NCBI RefSeq assembly: GCF_004798705.1
Contig: NZ_CP039290.1
Coordinates: 3,844,001 to 3,908,000, forward strand
Origin: Arthrobacter sp. PAMC25564
GTDB taxonomy: Bacteria; Actinomycetota; Actinomycetes; Actinomycetales; Micrococcaceae
Reading direction: 5' to 3'
Length of the DNA: 64,000 nt
Shown: positions 1 to 9,986 of the stretch, piece by piece
Numbering within the stretch: the stretch's first letter is position 1
Layout of the letters: each line of letters starts with the position of its first letter
Notes under the pieces: generated by a model
The model's database searches: none
Told to the model about the DNA's origin: nothing
Seen by the model: the letters and a program-made list of their open reading frames with translations, nothing else
Translations under genes and position numbers: made by a program

Positions 1-2073
<2,073 letters not shown>

Positions 2074-2229
2074 TTATTTCGACACACCTAACTTACCCGA
2101 GTTGACCGTAGTGGCGCGTCCCGGCGTCGGCCGCGGGGCCCTCCATGACGCTGCAGCCCCACCGGACATGCCCTCCGCACCGCGCCGGGCATGGACATAA
2201 TCCCCTTGTGCCCGGTCCTGCGCACGAAA

Positions 2230-2268
2230 AATGGACATGCCCTCCGATCAAGGGAGGGCATGTCCATT
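2230..2268 (-). terminator. Rho-independent terminator downstream of purH
   Basis: A perfect 16-bp inverted repeat (arm AATGGACATGCCCTCC, 2230-2245 against 2253-2268) with a 7-base loop is followed, reading leftwards, by a run of Ts. It lies about 55 bases past the purH stop and should end purH transcription. A degenerate half copy of the same arm (GGACATGCCCTCC) sits at about 2163-2175, so the hairpin may derive from a small dispersed repeat. Confidence 0.75.
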
Positions 2269-2321
2269 CCTGGTGCTGCAAGGGCCTGCCGGAGCCTACC
2301 CGCAGGCCCCGGAAACCGGCC

Positions 2322-4031
2322 CTAGTGGAAGAAGTGCCGGGCTCCGGTGAAGTACATCGTGATGCCGGCGGCGTTGGCCGCGGCGATGACTTCCTCGTCC
2401 CGGACGGAACCGCCGGGCTGGACGACGGCGCGGACGCCGGCGTCGATCAGGATCTGCAGTCCGTCGGCGAACGGGAAGAACGCGTCCGACGCCGCCACGG
2501 CACCGCGGGCACGCTCGGGTGCTTCGCTCGCGCCCGGTTCTGCTTGAACAGCAGCGGCACCGCCGGGGGCATCGCCCCCAGCAGCACTGTCGGACTCCAC
2601 GGTGACGCCGAGCGTGTTGGCGCGTTCCACGGCCAGTTTGCAGGAGTCGAGCCGGTTGACCTGGCCCATGCCGATGCCCACGGCGGCACCGTTGGCGGCC
2701 AGCAGGATGGCGTTGGACTTGGCCGCGCGGCACGCGGTCCAAGCGAACGCGAGATCGGCCAAGGTGGCGGCGTCCGCAGCTTCACCGGCGGCGAGGGTCC
2801 AGTTGGCGGGGTTGTCACCCTCGGCGTCGACTTTATCCGTGGCCTGCACCAGCATGCCGCCGGAGACCTGACGGAACTCGGTCGGGTAGCGGCCGTATCC
2901 TTCCGGCAGGGTCAGGAGGCGGATGTTCTTCTTCTTGGAGAGGATTTCCACGGCCTCGTCCTCGAAGCCCGGGGCGATGACGACCTCGGTGAAGATTCCC
3001 GCCACGGTCCGGGCCATGCCGGCGGTCACCGTACGGTTGGCCGCGATCACGCCGCCGAACGCGGAGACCGGGTCGCAGGCATGCGCCTTGGCATGCGCAT
3101 CGGCGATCGGGTCCGCCGCGGAGGCGGAACCGACGGCCACGCCGCAGGGGTTGGCGTGCTTGATGATGGCGACGGCCGGTCCGTCGAAGTCGAAGGCTGC
3201 GCGCAGGGCTGCGTCGGCGTCGACGAAGTTGTTGTAGCTCATGGCCTTGCCGTGCAGTTGGTCGGCCTGGGCGATGCCGGCCGGGGCGGCCTTATCCACG
3301 TAGAGAGCGGCCTGCTGGTGCGGGTTCTCGCCGTAGCGGAGCACCTCGGAACGTTCCAGGGCCAGTCCGGCGTAGGCGGGCCAGTCGATCACGCCGTCGC
3401 CGTCCTCGTCGAGGAACTGGCTCGCGGTCCAGGTGGCCACGGCGGTGTCGTAGCTGGCGGTGTGCGCGAACGCCTTGGCGGCGAGCCGGCGTCGGGTCTT
3501 CAGGTCAAAGCCGCCGGAAGCGGCGGCCTCAACCACATCGCCGTACGAGGACGGGTCCACCACAATCGCGACGGCGGCGTGGTTCTTCGCGGCGGAGCGC
3601 ACCATTGCGGGGCCGCCGATGTCGATCTGCTCGACGACGTCGTCCTGCGCGGCGCCGGACTTCACGGTCTCCACGAAGGGGTAGAGGTTCACGACGACGA
3701 GGTCGAAGGGCTCGATGTCCATGTCCGCGAGAGTCTGCATGTGGGCCGGGACGCGGCGGTCCGCGAGGATGCCGCCATGGACGCGCGGGTGGAGGGTCTT
3801 GACGCGGCCGTCGAGCATTTCCGGGGAGCCGGTGACTTCTTCGACTTCCTGCACCGGGATGCCGGCGGCGGCGATCTTCTTGGCGGTGGAGCCGGTGGAG
3901 ACGATCCTGACGCCGGCTTCGTGCAGGCCCCGCGCGAGCTCCTCCAGACCGGTCTTGTCGTAGACCGAAATCAGGGCCCGGCGGATGGGAACACGGTCGA
4001 TGGATACACGCTCAAGCTGCGTAAAGCTCAC
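2322..4031 (-). CDS. purH: Bifunctional AICAR formyltransferase / IMP cyclohydrolase
   Basis: Catalyses the last two steps of IMP synthesis: formylation of AICAR with 10-formyl-THF, then cyclisation to IMP. The N-terminal cyclohydrolase (MGS-like) domain begins [20 protein letters not shown] (residues 17-36). The transformylase domain carries [11 protein letters not shown], with the catalytic Lys-His pair, and ends with the conserved [15 protein letters not shown] chose the GTG at 4031, preceded by GGAGA, over a longer reading frame whose first residues look non-coding. The 569-residue product is longer than the usual 520-530, because a Gly/Ala/Pro/Glu-rich stretch at residues 480-507 interrupts the transformylase domain just before [14 protein letters not shown]. 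purN lies 2.7 kb upstream on the same strand, separated by unrelated genes. Confidence 0.96.
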   Translation of the reverse strand: MSFTQLERVSIDRVPIRRALISVYDKTGLEELARGLHEAGVRIVSTGSTAKKIAAAGIPVQEVEEVTGSPEMLDGRVKTLHPRVHGGILADRRVPAHMQTLADMDIEPFDLVVVNLYPFVETVKSGAAQDDVVEQIDIGGPAMVRSAAKNHAAVAIVVDPSSYGDVVEAAASGGFDLKTRRRLAAKAFAHTASYDTAVATWTASQFLDEDGDGVIDWPAYAGLALERSEVLRYGENPHQQAALYVDKAAPAGIAQADQLHGKAMSYNNFVDADAALRAAFDFDGPAVAIIKHANPCGVAVGSASAADPIADAHAKAHACDPVSAFGGVIAANRTVTAGMARTVAGIFTEVVIAPGFEDEAVEILSKKKNIRLLTLPEGYGRYPTEFRQVSGGMLVQATDKVDAEGDNPANWTLAAGEAADAATLADLAFAWTACRAAKSNAILLAANGAAVGIGMGQVNRLDSCKLAVERANTLGVTVESDSAAGGDAPGGAAAVQAEPGASEAPERARGAVAASDAFFPFADGLQILIDAGVRAVVQPGGSVRDEEVIAAANAAGITMYFTGARHFFH

Positions 4032-4181
4032 AAAAGTCTCCGTCTTATATCGCGGCAGCGCCGCGGGTGGTGGGGATGGGGTCAGTTTATCGCGTCCCGG
4101 CGCCGGCCCTTCCCGCGCGCCGGAGTGTGAAGCACACCCGGGCCGCGCGCGGGCCACGTAGAGTTTTCACAGGAGGCCGAG

Positions 4182-5534
4182 ATGAATACCTACACCACTG
4201 TGCCCAGCGGCGAACAGGTGGTCCAGGAACTGCCGTGGCGGTGGAAGGTCCAGGGCCGGATCTTCCTGATCGGCGGCCTGGGCTTCATGTTCGATGCCTG
4301 GGATGTGACCCTGAACGGCATCCTGATTCCGCTGCTGTCCAAGCACTGGTCCCTGGACCCCGGCGCCGCCGCCTGGATCGGCGCCTCGAACCTGATCGGT
4401 ATGGCGCTGGGCGCCTTCGTCTGGGGCACCATCGCGGACACGATCGGGCGCAAGAAGGCCTTCACGGCCACGCTGCTGGTCTTCTCGCTCTTCACCGTGC
4501 TCGGCGCGTTCTCCCCCGACTTCCTCTGGTTCTGCGTGTTCCGGTTCCTGGCCGGCTTCGGCCTGGGCGGCTGCATCCCGGTGGACTACGCGCTGGTGGG
4601 TGAATTCACGCCCCGCAAGCAGCGCGGCCGGGTCCTCACCGCGATGGACGGCTGGTGGCCGGTGGGCGCCGCACTGTGCGGCTTCGTGTCCGCGGGGCTG
4701 ATTGCGGCCTTCGCGGACTGGCGGCTGACCATGCTCGTGATGGTGATCCCGGCGCTGCTCGTGTTCTGGATCCGGCGCAGCGTGCCCGAGTCCCCGCTGT
4801 TCCTGATCCGCAAGGGCCGCCGCGGGGAGGCCGCAAGGGTGATCGATGACCTGGTCGCCGCGACCGGCGCCGAGCCGCGCGTCTACAGCCTGCCCGAGCC
4901 GCAGGACTCGCCGCGGCTCTCCGCCGGCAGCGCCTGGACCCAGCTGCGCCTGCTCTGGCAGTTCAACTGGAAGATCACGACGGCGGCCTGGTCCCTGTTC
5001 TTCAGCATCCTGCTCGTCTACTACCTGTCCCTGACCTGGATGCCCCGGATCCTGATCGGCGCCGGTTTCGAGGACTACCAGGCGTTCCTGACGACGGCGT
5101 CGATGTCCGCCGTCGGGCTCATCGGCGTGGTGGTGGCAGCCCTGCTGGTGGAGCGGGTGGGCCGGAAGTGGATCCTGGCCATCACCGGTCCGCTGTCCGC
5201 GCTGACCCTGGTGATCGTGGCGGTCGTGGTGGACATCCCGACGGCGGCCGTGTTCTGGCTGCTGGTGTTCGGCTTTGTCGTGCAGGTGGCCATCCCCGTG
5301 CTCTACGCGTACGTGTCGGAGCTGTACCCGACGGAGCTGCGCGGCTCGGGCTTCGGCTGGGCATCGACGTTTTCGCGGCTCGGGGCCGGCTTCGGTCCGT
5401 TGATCTTCGCGGCGGTCCTGTGGCCGCAGCTGGGCCTCGCGACGTCGTTCGCCCTGGCTGGCGGGCTGGTGCTGCTGAGCGTGCTGTGGATGGCGTTCTT
5501 CTCCCCCGAAACCAAGCAGCGCCGGCTCGAGTAG
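4182..5534 (+). CDS. MFS transporter, sugar-porter/SV2-like
   Basis: A 450-residue inner-membrane transporter with about 12 hydrophobic segments. The cytoplasmic motif A is visible as GTIADTIGRKK (82-92) after TM2, and the second-half equivalent LLVERVGRKW lies after TM8. An Asp in TM1 (FDAWD, 38-41) and the RFLAGFGLGG segment of TM4 fit the sugar/metabolite:H+ symporter branch related to SV2 and aromatic-acid carriers. AGGAGG precedes the ATG at good spacing. The substrate cannot be told from sequence. It stands alone between purH (divergent) and the DUF559 gene (convergent). Confidence 0.88.
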   Translation: MNTYTTVPSGEQVVQELPWRWKVQGRIFLIGGLGFMFDAWDVTLNGILIPLLSKHWSLDPGAAAWIGASNLIGMALGAFVWGTIADTIGRKKAFTATLLVFSLFTVLGAFSPDFLWFCVFRFLAGFGLGGCIPVDYALVGEFTPRKQRGRVLTAMDGWWPVGAALCGFVSAGLIAAFADWRLTMLVMVIPALLVFWIRRSVPESPLFLIRKGRRGEAARVIDDLVAATGAEPRVYSLPEPQDSPRLSAGSAWTQLRLLWQFNWKITTAAWSLFFSILLVYYLSLTWMPRILIGAGFEDYQAFLTTASMSAVGLIGVVVAALLVERVGRKWILAITGPLSALTLVIVAVVVDIPTAAVFWLLVFGFVVQVAIPVLYAYVSELYPTELRGSGFGWASTFSRLGAGFGPLIFAAVLWPQLGLATSFALAGGLVLLSVLWMAFFSPETKQRRLE

Positions 5535-5545
5535 CGCCCTCTCTT

Positions 5546-5611
5546 CCCAACTGACTCGCAGCAGGGGCCGTTTTGAGCGTCCAGAACGGCCCCTGCTGCG
5601 AGTCAGTTGGG
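5546..5611. repeat. Type-1 intergenic palindrome, copy A
   Basis: A near-perfect 66-base palindrome with outer arms CCCAACTGACTCGCAGCAGG and matching reverse complement, and a centre around GAGCGTCC. It closes the convergent MFS/DUF559 pair and could act as a two-way terminator. A nearly identical copy lies at 6599-6664 and a diverged relative at 27415-27484. The stop codon of the DUF559 gene (TGA at 5603-5605) and its last two sense codons lie inside the right arm. Confidence 0.9.
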
Positions 5612-6535
5612 GTGCCAGCCGCGGCAGGCGAGAGCGGCGCGGACCTTGGCGACGGCGGCGCGCGCGTCGTTCTCCATGTGCCGTTTCGAGATCCGGACCA
5701 GGATCCAACCAGCGCCGCTGAAGTCCTCTTCCCTGGCGATGTCACGGATGACCTGGGCCGCCTCGGAATGCGCGGCACCCTCGTACTCCACAGCAACCCC
5801 GTGCTCCGGATAGGCAAGATCAGGTTGACGTACGACGCCGGAGCGCAGGACAGTGTCCACGTTCAGTTCCGGTTCCGGAAGTCCTGAACGGCAAAGCGCG
5901 AGCCGGAGCCTCGTCTCGGGGGCGGAATCCGCTCCGATCCGGGCCTGCTCCAAGGCGAGCCGCGCCTTGCGGATGCCGGGCGTGCCCTTGTGCCGGTCCA
6001 GCATCTCGGCCAGTTGCCCCGGAGTGGCATGAGGCTCCGTCCGGCTTTCAAACGCAGGCCGGGGATGCCGCAACAAGTGGTCCGCCACCACGGTCAGCTC
6101 GTCAATGCTCATCTTCCGGGCGCAGTCCAACCACGTTCGGGTCCGTGTGGTGACCAGCACGCCGTCGGTCGTGGTGATTTCGTCGGCGAAGAATTGCCCG
6201 ACGTGGCCAATCACGCCCCTGCGCCGGGGTATTGCCATCGTGTCCGGACGGGAAATGTGGATGCCGGGGGCATCAGAGCCCGGGAGGAAGCCCGGAAACT
6301 CCCAGATCAGGAAGGCTGTCGCGTGGGAGGCCGCAGAGAATTGTGTGACCAGGGTGAGGGGCCGGGCATGGAGCTTCAGTTCAGCGGGGTGTTCGGATGG
6401 CAACCGGATCCCGCGGCTCGGAATGTGCAGGGAGCGATGCTTGAGCCTGCGCCGGCTGACCCCGGCGTCGACCGCCTCCTGGACTGTAAAGGGCGCCGAG
6501 CCGAGCGGCACCGGGAGCGGTCGGGGTGTCTTCAT
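5603..6535 (-). CDS. DUF559 / Vsr-like endonuclease-domain protein with AbiEi-like N-terminus
   Basis: A 310-residue protein of the actinobacterial DUF559 family. The N-terminus (FTVQEAVDAGVSRRRLKHRS, 16-35) resembles the short winged-helix start of AbiEi-type proteins. The C-terminal quarter matches the PD-(D/E)XK/Vsr-like fold: SAPETRLRL with E207, QPDLAYP with D239, then VAVEYEG with E250 and E252, and a terminal WILVRISKRHM strand-helix. A nuclease or nicking role is inferred; no biochemical function is established for most family members. The gene is framed by palindromes A and B, and its reading frame ends inside palindrome A. No clear ribosome-binding site is seen before the ATG. Confidence 0.8.
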   Translation of the reverse strand: MKTPRPLPVPLGSAPFTVQEAVDAGVSRRRLKHRSLHIPSRGIRLPSEHPAELKLHARPLTLVTQFSAASHATAFLIWEFPGFLPGSDAPGIHISRPDTMAIPRRRGVIGHVGQFFADEITTTDGVLVTTRTRTWLDCARKMSIDELTVVADHLLRHPRPAFESRTEPHATPGQLAEMLDRHKGTPGIRKARLALEQARIGADSAPETRLRLALCRSGLPEPELNVDTVLRSGVVRQPDLAYPEHGVAVEYEGAAHSEAAQVIRDIAREEDFSGAGWILVRISKRHMENDARAAVAKVRAALACRGWHPN

Positions 6536-6598
6536 CGACCCATCGTCGCAAAGCCGAGGAGTGCCCCGGAGAGTTATCCACAGGACGCAGCCCGTGTG

Positions 6599-6664
6599 CC
6601 CAACTGACTCGCAGCAGGGGCCGTTTTAAGCGCTCAAAACGGCCCCTGCTGCGAGTCAGTTGGG
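6599..6664. repeat. Type-1 intergenic palindrome, copy B
   Basis: A 66-base palindrome with the same arms as copy A (CCCAACTGACTCGCAGCAGG) around an AGCGCT centre. The only stem imperfection I see is next to the centre. It lies 63 bases upstream of the DUF559 start and about 27 bases past the purN stop. Together, copies A and B bracket the DUF559 gene. Confidence 0.9.
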
Positions 6665-6691
6665 TGGGTGGGCTACTTAGGGGTGGGCGGG

Positions 6692-7261
6692 CTACTTCTG
6701 GGCCGCGGCGAGGGAGGCCAGGGTGGACACCAGGAGCCGGCGCTCCACCACCTTGATGCGTTCGTGCAGCGACTCCTCGGTCTCGCCGTCCTCCACCGCC
6801 ACGGCCTCCTGCGCGATGATGGGCCCGGTGTCCACCCCCGCGTCGGCCCAGTGCACCGTGCAGCCGGTGACCTTCACGCCGTATGCCAGGGCATCCCGGA
6901 CCCCGTGGGCGCCGGGGAACGCGGGCAGCAGCGCCGGGTGCGTGTTGAGGTACCGGCCGCCGAACGCAGCAATGAAGTCCGCGCTGACAATCCGCATGAA
7001 GCCCGAGGACACCACCACATCCGGCGCGAAGGCGGCCACGGCCTCGGTGAGCGCGGCATTCCAGGCCGCACGGTCCGGGTAGGCCTTGAAGTCCACCACG
7101 AAGGTCGGGAATCCTGCGGCCGCCGAACGCTCGATCCCGAAGGTCCCCGGCCGGTCCGCGCCGACGGCGGCGATCTCGACGTCGAGCCTGCCCTCTTTCA
7201 CGGCGTCGATGACGGCCTGGAGGTTCGAGCCGGTACCGGAGACGAGGACAACTATGCGCAT
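6692..7261 (-). CDS. purN: Phosphoribosylglycinamide formyltransferase (GAR transformylase)
   Basis: Transfers a formyl group from 10-formyl-THF to GAR, the third step of purine synthesis, in the cytoplasm. At 189 residues it has the usual family length. The phosphate loop GTGSNL (10-14), the catalytic Asn106 and His108 in NTHPALLP, and Asp144 in AGVDTGPI are all present at the positions known for the E. coli enzyme. In many actinobacteria purN directly precedes purH; here they are separated by the MFS and DUF559 segment. The upstream neighbour on the same strand is the DUF6350 membrane protein, with a short plus-strand gene between them. Confidence 0.96.
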   Translation of the reverse strand: MRIVVLVSGTGSNLQAVIDAVKEGRLDVEIAAVGADRPGTFGIERSAAAGFPTFVVDFKAYPDRAAWNAALTEAVAAFAPDVVVSSGFMRIVSADFIAAFGGRYLNTHPALLPAFPGAHGVRDALAYGVKVTGCTVHWADAGVDTGPIIAQEAVAVEDGETEESLHERIKVVERRLLVSTLASLAAAQK

Positions 7262-7300
7262 CGTCCTAGCTTATGGGGCCGCTCGCGTAGGCTGGAAACC

Positions 7301-7732
7301 ATGAATCCCCCGAAGGGCTTCGGCGACGGCCAGCGGAGCCAGCCAGTGCTCAGCGATGCGGCCAAAGCCTCGCTCTTGAAGACCCACACCCTGTTCCGCA
7401 TCTTCGTCCTGACGGTCCTGGGCTCGGTCTTCGTCTTCCAGTTGGACATCAACTACCTGTGGCTGACCGCGATCCTGACGGCGGCGGGCATCGTGCTGGG
7501 CATCGTGGTGCTGATCCGGGCCCTGAAATATCGGGAATCCCGGCTCGTGCTCTTGGGGACGATTGCCGGGATGGTGGCCTCGGTGGTGATGGTCCTGGTG
7601 ATCCTCGGCACCACGCTGTTCTTCAACCAGTTCCGGGACTTCCAGCAATGCGTGCGCCATGCCCTCACCCTGCAGGCCGCCTCGGAGTGCCGCACGCAGT
7701 TGCAGAATTCGATGCCCGGCCAACTGCATTAG
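7301..7732 (+). CDS. Small four-helix membrane protein, function unknown
   Basis: A 143-residue protein with hydrophobic segments at about 31-47 (LFRIFVLTVLGSVFVF), 52-72 (WLTAILTAAGIVLGIVVLI) and 84-106 (LLGTIAGMVASVVMVLVILGT). The rest is a charged N-terminus and a Cys-containing C-terminal tail (FQQCVRHALTLQAASECRTQ) that may be extracytoplasmic. It lies between divergent purN and convergent DUF6350, a place where actinobacterial genomes often carry a small hypothetical gene. I recognise no named domain. Confidence 0.75.
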   Translation: MNPPKGFGDGQRSQPVLSDAAKASLLKTHTLFRIFVLTVLGSVFVFQLDINYLWLTAILTAAGIVLGIVVLIRALKYRESRLVLLGTIAGMVASVVMVLVILGTTLFFNQFRDFQQCVRHALTLQAASECRTQLQNSMPGQLH

Positions 7733-7741
7733 CCGGGCCGG

Positions 7742-9070
7742 CTAATTGCTGGCGGACGCTTCGAGGTCCGCTTCGCGCAGTTTCTGCTGGCGTTCCAGCC
7801 AGGGCCCGGCCGTGTAGCCGATGACGACGCCGATTCCCGCCTCGGCTGCCACATACAGGGCCGTCCGCAGCGGGTCCGGGCCGATGTCCGTCAGCCGCCC
7901 GATGCCTGCGGAGCCGCGGGCCAGCCAGGCGAGTCCGGCGGCGAGCAGCCCGGCAACGCTGCCGATCATGGCGCCCAGGACGAGCGTGGACGCCGCGGCA
8001 GTGAACCAGCGGGCGCGGATCTTGATGGACAGCCATTCGTCGAAGTGGTTTTCGCCCTCGCGCAGGAACCACCAGCCGGCCAGTGCGCCGGCGAGCGCCG
8101 GCACCACGAGCCCCACGAAGCCGTAGTCCAGCGGACCGGACGGCAGCGCCGCGAACAGCGGAATGGATGGCAGCGGTCCGACGGCGGTTCCCAGCGCCCC
8201 GGCCTGCGAGCCCACGCCCAGGGCGAAGCCCGAGCCGGAGGTCCAGGCCAGCGCGAAGACCGCGAGGTTGGGCAGGAAGCCGAGCTGCGCGATGGTGAGG
8301 ACGGCACCGCCCATGGCTCCGGCGTCGAGCCCCTCATAGACGGCGACCACCAGGTTCCAGTGGATGAAGATGTCGACGGCGAGCAGCAGGGCGGACATCG
8401 TGAGGCTGGCCATCAGCGCCACCGAGCCGGCCTTGATGGCGGAGCCCAGGTACGAGCCGGCCCAGCGCGAGTGCTGGCTGGTCCGGGAGATCCAGTCCAC
8501 CGCGTCGACGCCGATCAGCCGGCTCCACGAGCCGGCCTCGCGGCGGGCCCCGATCACCATGCCGAGCGCGAACGGCACCACCGGGACCAGGCCGGCGGAC
8601 CACAGGTTGATCCCGACGTCGGAGGTGCGGCAGATGAAGCCGGTGGTCAGCCCGAAGCCGGCGTACACCAGCCAGGAGCCGAGCAGCGCCTGCCAGAGCT
8701 GATCGGTGTAGGAGGCGCGGGCCAGCCGGCGGCCCGCACGCCAGGCCAGCAGGAACGGGATCAGGGTCAGCCCCAGGGGAATGAGGGAGAGCGTGCCCGG
8801 GCCCGGCTGCGCCGCGGCCCCGGCGGCGCCCGTGCCTGCGGTGTCAAGGAGCAGCGGGACTCCGTGGATCAGCAGCCAGGCCTGCCCGGCCAGCCGGGCC
8901 AGCACGTCGAAGCCGCCGTTCTGGAAGCCCGCCGTGGCCCACACAGCGACGATCGGGGCGGCCACCACGAGGGCCGAAATGACGGCTGCCTGCGCGGACT
9001 CGAGCGCCCCCTGCAGCCACAAGGGCATGGGAAGGCCACGTTCTCCGGTCTGATCAGCGCGCAGTTTCAT
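7742..9070 (-). CDS. DUF6350 family multi-pass membrane protein
   Basis: A 442-residue protein with roughly ten hydrophobic segments, for example SAQAAVISALVVAAPIVAVW near the N-terminus and LGAMIGSVAGLLAAGLAWLA near the end. The family sits beside purN/purH in many actinobacteria, often downstream of sucCD, and has been linked to cell division by annotation only. I chose the ATG at 9070 (MKLRADQTGERG); an ATG at 9088 and further in-frame residues up to 9268 are also open but look non-coding. No good Shine-Dalgarno decides between them. Confidence 0.8.
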   Translation of the reverse strand: MKLRADQTGERGLPMPLWLQGALESAQAAVISALVVAAPIVAVWATAGFQNGGFDVLARLAGQAWLLIHGVPLLLDTAGTGAAGAAAQPGPGTLSLIPLGLTLIPFLLAWRAGRRLARASYTDQLWQALLGSWLVYAGFGLTTGFICRTSDVGINLWSAGLVPVVPFALGMVIGARREAGSWSRLIGVDAVDWISRTSQHSRWAGSYLGSAIKAGSVALMASLTMSALLLAVDIFIHWNLVVAVYEGLDAGAMGGAVLTIAQLGFLPNLAVFALAWTSGSGFALGVGSQAGALGTAVGPLPSIPLFAALPSGPLDYGFVGLVVPALAGALAGWWFLREGENHFDEWLSIKIRARWFTAAASTLVLGAMIGSVAGLLAAGLAWLARGSAGIGRLTDIGPDPLRTALYVAAEAGIGVVIGYTAGPWLERQQKLREADLEASASN

Positions 9071-9232
9071 CGTGTTCCATGGTGCCATGTGCGCGGCACG
9101 GCCACGGTTTCGACAGGCTTGGTCCCGGAATACCTGCGTTTTTCCCGAATCCGGTGCTTGCCCGCACGGGAGCTTTTTCCAGAGGGCCGCCGTAAAATTG
9201 GAATGTCCGCAATCAGTGGTTGGAGGCAGAAA

Positions 9233-9694
9233 ATGACTACCGCATCCCCACATGCACATGGCGTTCACTTCGGACGGACTGATGTCCAGAACGTCGGCAT
9301 GGGTGTGGGTATCGTCTTATTAGTCGTGGGTGTCCTGGGGTTCATTCCGGGTATCACCACGCAGTACAGCGAACTGAGGTTCTTCGGGCCTGATTCCAGG
9401 GCCATGTTCCTGAACCTCTTCCCGGTGTCGATGTTGCTGAATATCGTTCAGCTCGCCATCGGTGCTGCCGGCTGGACCATGTCCCGGAACGCCATGGGCT
9501 CCCGGAACTTCCTCATGGGCTTTGGCCTGCTGTACATCGTCCTTAGCGTTTACGGGCTCATTGTCGGCGTGGGGTCGGCGGCCAATTTCCTGTCGCTGAA
9601 CACCCTGGACAACTGGACCTTTATGGTGCTGGGCCTGGCAATGGTTGGCGCCGGTTGGCTGATGTCGAGGCATCTGGCCGACGACGCACGGTAA
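9233..9694 (+). CDS. DUF4383 domain membrane protein
   Basis: A 153-residue protein with four hydrophobic segments, starting after a short His-rich N-terminus (MTTASPHAHGVHFG). The pattern VLGFIPGITTQYSELRFFG, then LFPVSMLLNIVQLAIGAAG and YIVLSVYGLIVG, is typical of the DUF4383 family, of unknown function and common in actinobacteria. GGAGG precedes the ATG at correct spacing. It is monocistronic; an inverted repeat around 9770-9815 (GCTGGTGCAG with CTGCACCAGC) after the stop may terminate it. Confidence 0.85.
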   Translation: MTTASPHAHGVHFGRTDVQNVGMGVGIVLLVVGVLGFIPGITTQYSELRFFGPDSRAMFLNLFPVSMLLNIVQLAIGAAGWTMSRNAMGSRNFLMGFGLLYIVLSVYGLIVGVGSAANFLSLNTLDNWTFMVLGLAMVGAGWLMSRHLADDAR

Positions 9695-9811
9695 ACCCGG
9701 AAGCAAACACCGGGACAAAGGGAGCCGCGAATGAGTACCGTTTCATAGCAACTGAAAATTCGTACTACCTGCTGGTGCAGGCGCCTCGCGGAAACGCAGC
9801 GGCTGCACCAG

Positions 9812-9891
9812 CTTCTTTGTGCCAACTTCTTTGTGCCGACGGCGGCGGCCCGGCGACCGAGCCCGACGGCGGCGGCCAGGTGACCGAGCCC
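9812..9891. repeat. Short tandem repeats in the intergenic region
   Basis: Two kinds of tandem duplication lie side by side. One is a 12-base unit CTTCTTTGTGCC at 9812-9823 and 9826-9837. The other is a 27-base unit beginning GACGGCGGCGGCC at 9838-9864 and 9865-9891, differing at two positions. There is no convincing reading frame across them. They lie between the DUF4383 gene and the HNH gene, directly before the type-2 palindrome. Confidence 0.8.
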
Positions 9892-9897
9892 GGCAGT

Positions 9898-9950
9898 TTG
9901 CCACAAACGGCCGCTAAGCCCCACGGTTTAGCGGCCATTTTCGGCAACTC
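9898..9950. repeat. Type-2 intergenic palindrome, copy A
   Basis: An element of about 53 bases starting TTTGCCACA. It has a stem GGCCGCTAA (9909-9917) paired with TTAGCGGCC (9928-9936) and an outer GCC/GGC pairing. A second copy with the same frame and stem lies at 14301-14353. The layout suggests a dispersed intergenic hairpin family different from the type-1 palindromes. Confidence 0.75.
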
Positions 9951-9986
9951 ACAGGCCCCGGCCCGGCTCACTGGAACAATAGGCCC

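Noticed and set aside
2145..4130. 661-residue plus-strand frame antisense to purH
   Set aside because: Shadow of a well-identified gene; no recognisable domain.
4032..4157. Longer N-terminus for PurH starting at 4157
   Set aside because: The extra residues are basic and Pro-rich without homology, while GTG 4031 has GGAGA at good spacing.
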